DNA from: Symbiodinium natans
Taxonomy: Eukaryota > Sar > Dinophyceae > Suessiales > Symbiodiniaceae
Length of the DNA: 60,118 nucleotides
NCBI GenBank assembly: GCA_905221605.1
Contig: CAJNDS010002754.1
Location: 231,887 to 292,004, forward strand
Direction of reading: 5' to 3'
This document shows, one piece after another, positions 58,044-60,118 of the stretch; within the stretch, counting starts at the first letter, position 1; every line of letters starts with the position of its first letter. The notes below the pieces were generated by a model, which had not been told where the DNA came from, searched no databases, and saw only the letters and a program-made list of their open reading frames with translations. The translations under genes were made by a program, and so were the position numbers.

Positions 58044-58620
58044 ATGCTATATAACACCGACATATTGGCCGAGGCCGCCGATTTCCGAGCAGAGACTGAT
58101 TGGAGGATACAGCTCAGGTGAGCTTGCTTTCTTGTGGAGATTTCCGTTCCTACTGGCCGTATCAGCAGTGAGCACTAGTAGCTGCAGCAGTGAAGTGTCA
58201 TGCTCGAAGCGCACTTGCCGTGATCGTTGTCACAGAAGCAAAGAATAGTTCCGGTGGTCTTTGCAGATAGCACAGATAGGGTCTTGATGACCAAGCCAAC
58301 GCGGACAACATCTAGGACAAAATCATGTTTGTACATGGCCTGCATGATGGTGGAAATGTGAAAGAAATCACAGGTAAGGTGTGCCATATTGCTTTTCTGT
58401 CACAGCGTCAAGAACAGAATCTGGTTCCTCCGCCTGTTCTGCACGGCATCAAACTGCATCCAAGTTCCAGAATGAACCTTCCCCTCTTCACCTCAATTCT
58501 GAAACCCAAGCACATCAAAGTACATGAACGCACTGTGCACACACTTCTGGCACAGGCCGTTCTCGCCGGAGAGAGAGAGGAGGCTTCTGATTTTTTGGCC
58601 ATGGGAACGGGGCTTCAGGT
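58044..58620 (+). CDS. Exon-like fragments, unidentified (either strand)
   Basis: On the plus strand, an ATG frame at 58044-58117 (LAEAADFRAETDWRI) ends at an AG|GTGAGC donor. A longer open frame at 58325-58620 (HERTVHTLLAQAVLAGERE) ends at CAG|GTAGGC. On the minus strand, a frame at 58346-58175 after a CATGCAG acceptor reads AMYKHDFVLDVVRVGLVIK. Both strands look partly coding and I cannot decide between them. No family was recognised. Confidence 0.25.
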
Positions 58621-58719
58621 AGGCAAGCACAGGATTTGGGAGCAGGGCTGCAGCGGAACATGCTGCAACGATACCGTAGGAGATAGGACCCGCAGTGTTC
58701 AAACGGCTTGATTGAGCCT

Positions 58720-59390
58720 TGACCTCTTCCAGACTTGATTGTGAAACATGGGGCCAATCTTGGCAATATTCAATGACTGCTTCAGAACGTTCAAGTTCCG
58801 CGTAGCAGGTCACCGCAGCGCGACTTTGAAAGTGTAACCTTGCCGGCATCTCTCAGCTAAAAACTGCTTTCCGCTCTGAAACACCAAGAAACCTCCACAA
58901 CCCCAGCAAGTCCAGATTGCCACAAAACACAAGGCTTCGTTTCTGAAATTTCCGAGATGTTTAGAGGAACCAGTTCGCTTCGACCCCAGCCTTGCCATCA
59001 ATTGTGCCGCGCTTAGTTCCGAGATTGCCGATTGAGTGTGAGTTGTCTAAGAAGTCAGTTGTTCACATGCGTCCATCACAGAAAGCAACACTATAAACAG
59101 CCAATGTGTCCTACAATAATTGCGAAGGCCCACGAACGCCCCGCTGTAACTCCCAGCTGGAAGGTCAAGCCCCGATTGCCAGCAATGGCCTCCACGGCCC
59201 GCGCCTGTCAACAGGAACGGCATGTTGTGCAGAAAACTTGGCGATGTGTGGCGCTATGCTTTGGATATTTGAGCACTGGGGAATTCTGGTTCTGGCTGAA
59301 TGTTGGGTTCTTCTTTGTTTCGCAGGCTGATTCTCAGAATGGGAAACATAGGTCTTCTTAATTTTATCGCTAACGCGAGGCCGCCTCGGC
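58720..59390. other. No recognised gene
   Basis: Short frames only, on both strands, with no domain, repeat or conserved site that I can support. Confidence 0.5.
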
Positions 59391-59396
59391 AAGGGT

Positions 59397-59465
59397 ACCG
59401 GGGGGGTTGGGGGGGGTAGGGGGGAGGGGCAGGAGAAAGGGGAAGGGGCTAAAGGGGGGGGTGGG
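59397..59465 (+). repeat. G-run tract, G-quadruplex-prone
   Basis: The tract contains at least six runs of four or more G separated by short spacers (for example GGGGGGTTGGGGGGGG and GGGGAAGGGG). It meets the usual G-quadruplex pattern on the plus strand. A second, shorter G-run tract lies at about 59595-59617. Confidence 0.8.
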
Positions 59466-59619
59466 TGGCCTCGGGCGGCATGTGTCGGACAACAAGCGCG
59501 CGCACTGTCGCTTCGCCTGTGTTGCTTGTTGCTTGCCAGCTGTGTACAGGTTCGGTTTGAGGTGTTAAGTTGAAAGCTTTTGGGGCTCTGAGATTTGGGG
59601 GGGGTGGGGGGGGGGTGGC

Positions 59620-60118
59620 GTCGGCCGCGACTGGATACAGGTCGACTACGGGGGGTAACCGGGCTCAATGTGGGCGGAGGGGTTGGGGGTGGGTACACTT
59701 CTTAGTGGTTCCGGCCTCGGCGGATTCTCCTTGTCTGTGCATATTCACACTAGGACGTCGTGATCATACTCAGACTCTGTAACGCTAACCTTCCTGTTTG
59801 GCGATTAGCTAGCTTTTTGCTTCAAGGGCTTCTTGTTTTTCAGCCACCCCTTAAGTGTGGCTTAGTTCCTTTTAATCTGGGGGACCATTTTTCCCTCATT
59901 ATTCGGCTTTCCTGTTGATACAAACTGGCTCCCTTTAGTTTTCCTAGGTGCGGTTGTGCGGCTTGGCTCAGTTTGCTTGCTGCTTGGCTGGCTCCACTTC
60001 GCCCATCCCAAAGCGACCCCCCAACATTTTTGCTCAACCCATGCAAGTTCAGAACATCATGCCGCCAAGAGGATTGCTTCAGAGCCCATATGGAATCTTT
60101 GGGGTGTGTGAGGTTTTT
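59620..60118. other. No recognised gene; right edge of window
   Basis: Only short frames are present on both strands. Any gene here would be cut by the window end. Confidence 0.5.

Overview
This window looks like nuclear DNA of a dinoflagellate, most likely a Suessiales/Symbiodiniaceae-type lineage. The main evidence is one gene that can be followed exon by exon. Its 22 introns all end in AG, but they begin with GC (14), GT (6) or GA (2), and most acceptors read AG|G. That donor set is a recognised dinoflagellate trait. Low gene density, many simple repeats, a decayed LINE in an intron and interstitial TTTAGGG repeats fit the same picture. Nothing looks prokaryotic, viral or organellar, and there is no CRISPR array, rRNA or convincing tRNA.

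Layout. Positions 1-600 are (TG)n, (GTGC)n and (GA)n repeats. From 600 to about 14.7 kb I recognise no gene; there is a compound satellite at 8.0-8.4 kb. An A-rich block at 14.69-15.11 kb lies just before a 23-exon aldo/keto reductase gene (+ strand, 15246-27533). Its spliced model gives 435 residues with the full Asp-Tyr-Lys-His tetrad (D91, Y96, K132, H166). Its introns hold a hairpin repeat (20157-20245), a broken LINE reverse transcriptase (about 24.08-25.11 kb), a (CA)/(GA) microsatellite and a (CTG)n tract.

At 33715-35316 (+) is an uninterrupted 533-codon gene for a MurL-like protein, that is, a UDP-MurNAc-L-Ala-L-Glu epimerase-type PP-loop enzyme. It is a bacterial peptidoglycan family with no obvious role in a dinoflagellate. 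From 35.3 to 47.9 kb I see only hypothetical ORFs and repeats, including degenerate telomere-like DNA at 39958-40092. At 47911-48346 (-) a small three-exon gene encodes about 110 residues with one hydrophobic segment. The remaining 48.3-60.1 kb contains exon-like fragments I cannot name, an acidic C-terminal exon at 56.6 kb, inverted repeats at 55.5 and 57.5 kb, and G-run tracts at 59.4-59.6 kb.

The two best genes have no evident functional link. They do share a candidate spliced-leader acceptor AG placed 10 nt before the ATG. The contrast between a 23-exon gene and an intron-free one 6 kb apart suggests different histories. Exon boundaries come from reading frame, family conservation and phase; no transcript data were available.
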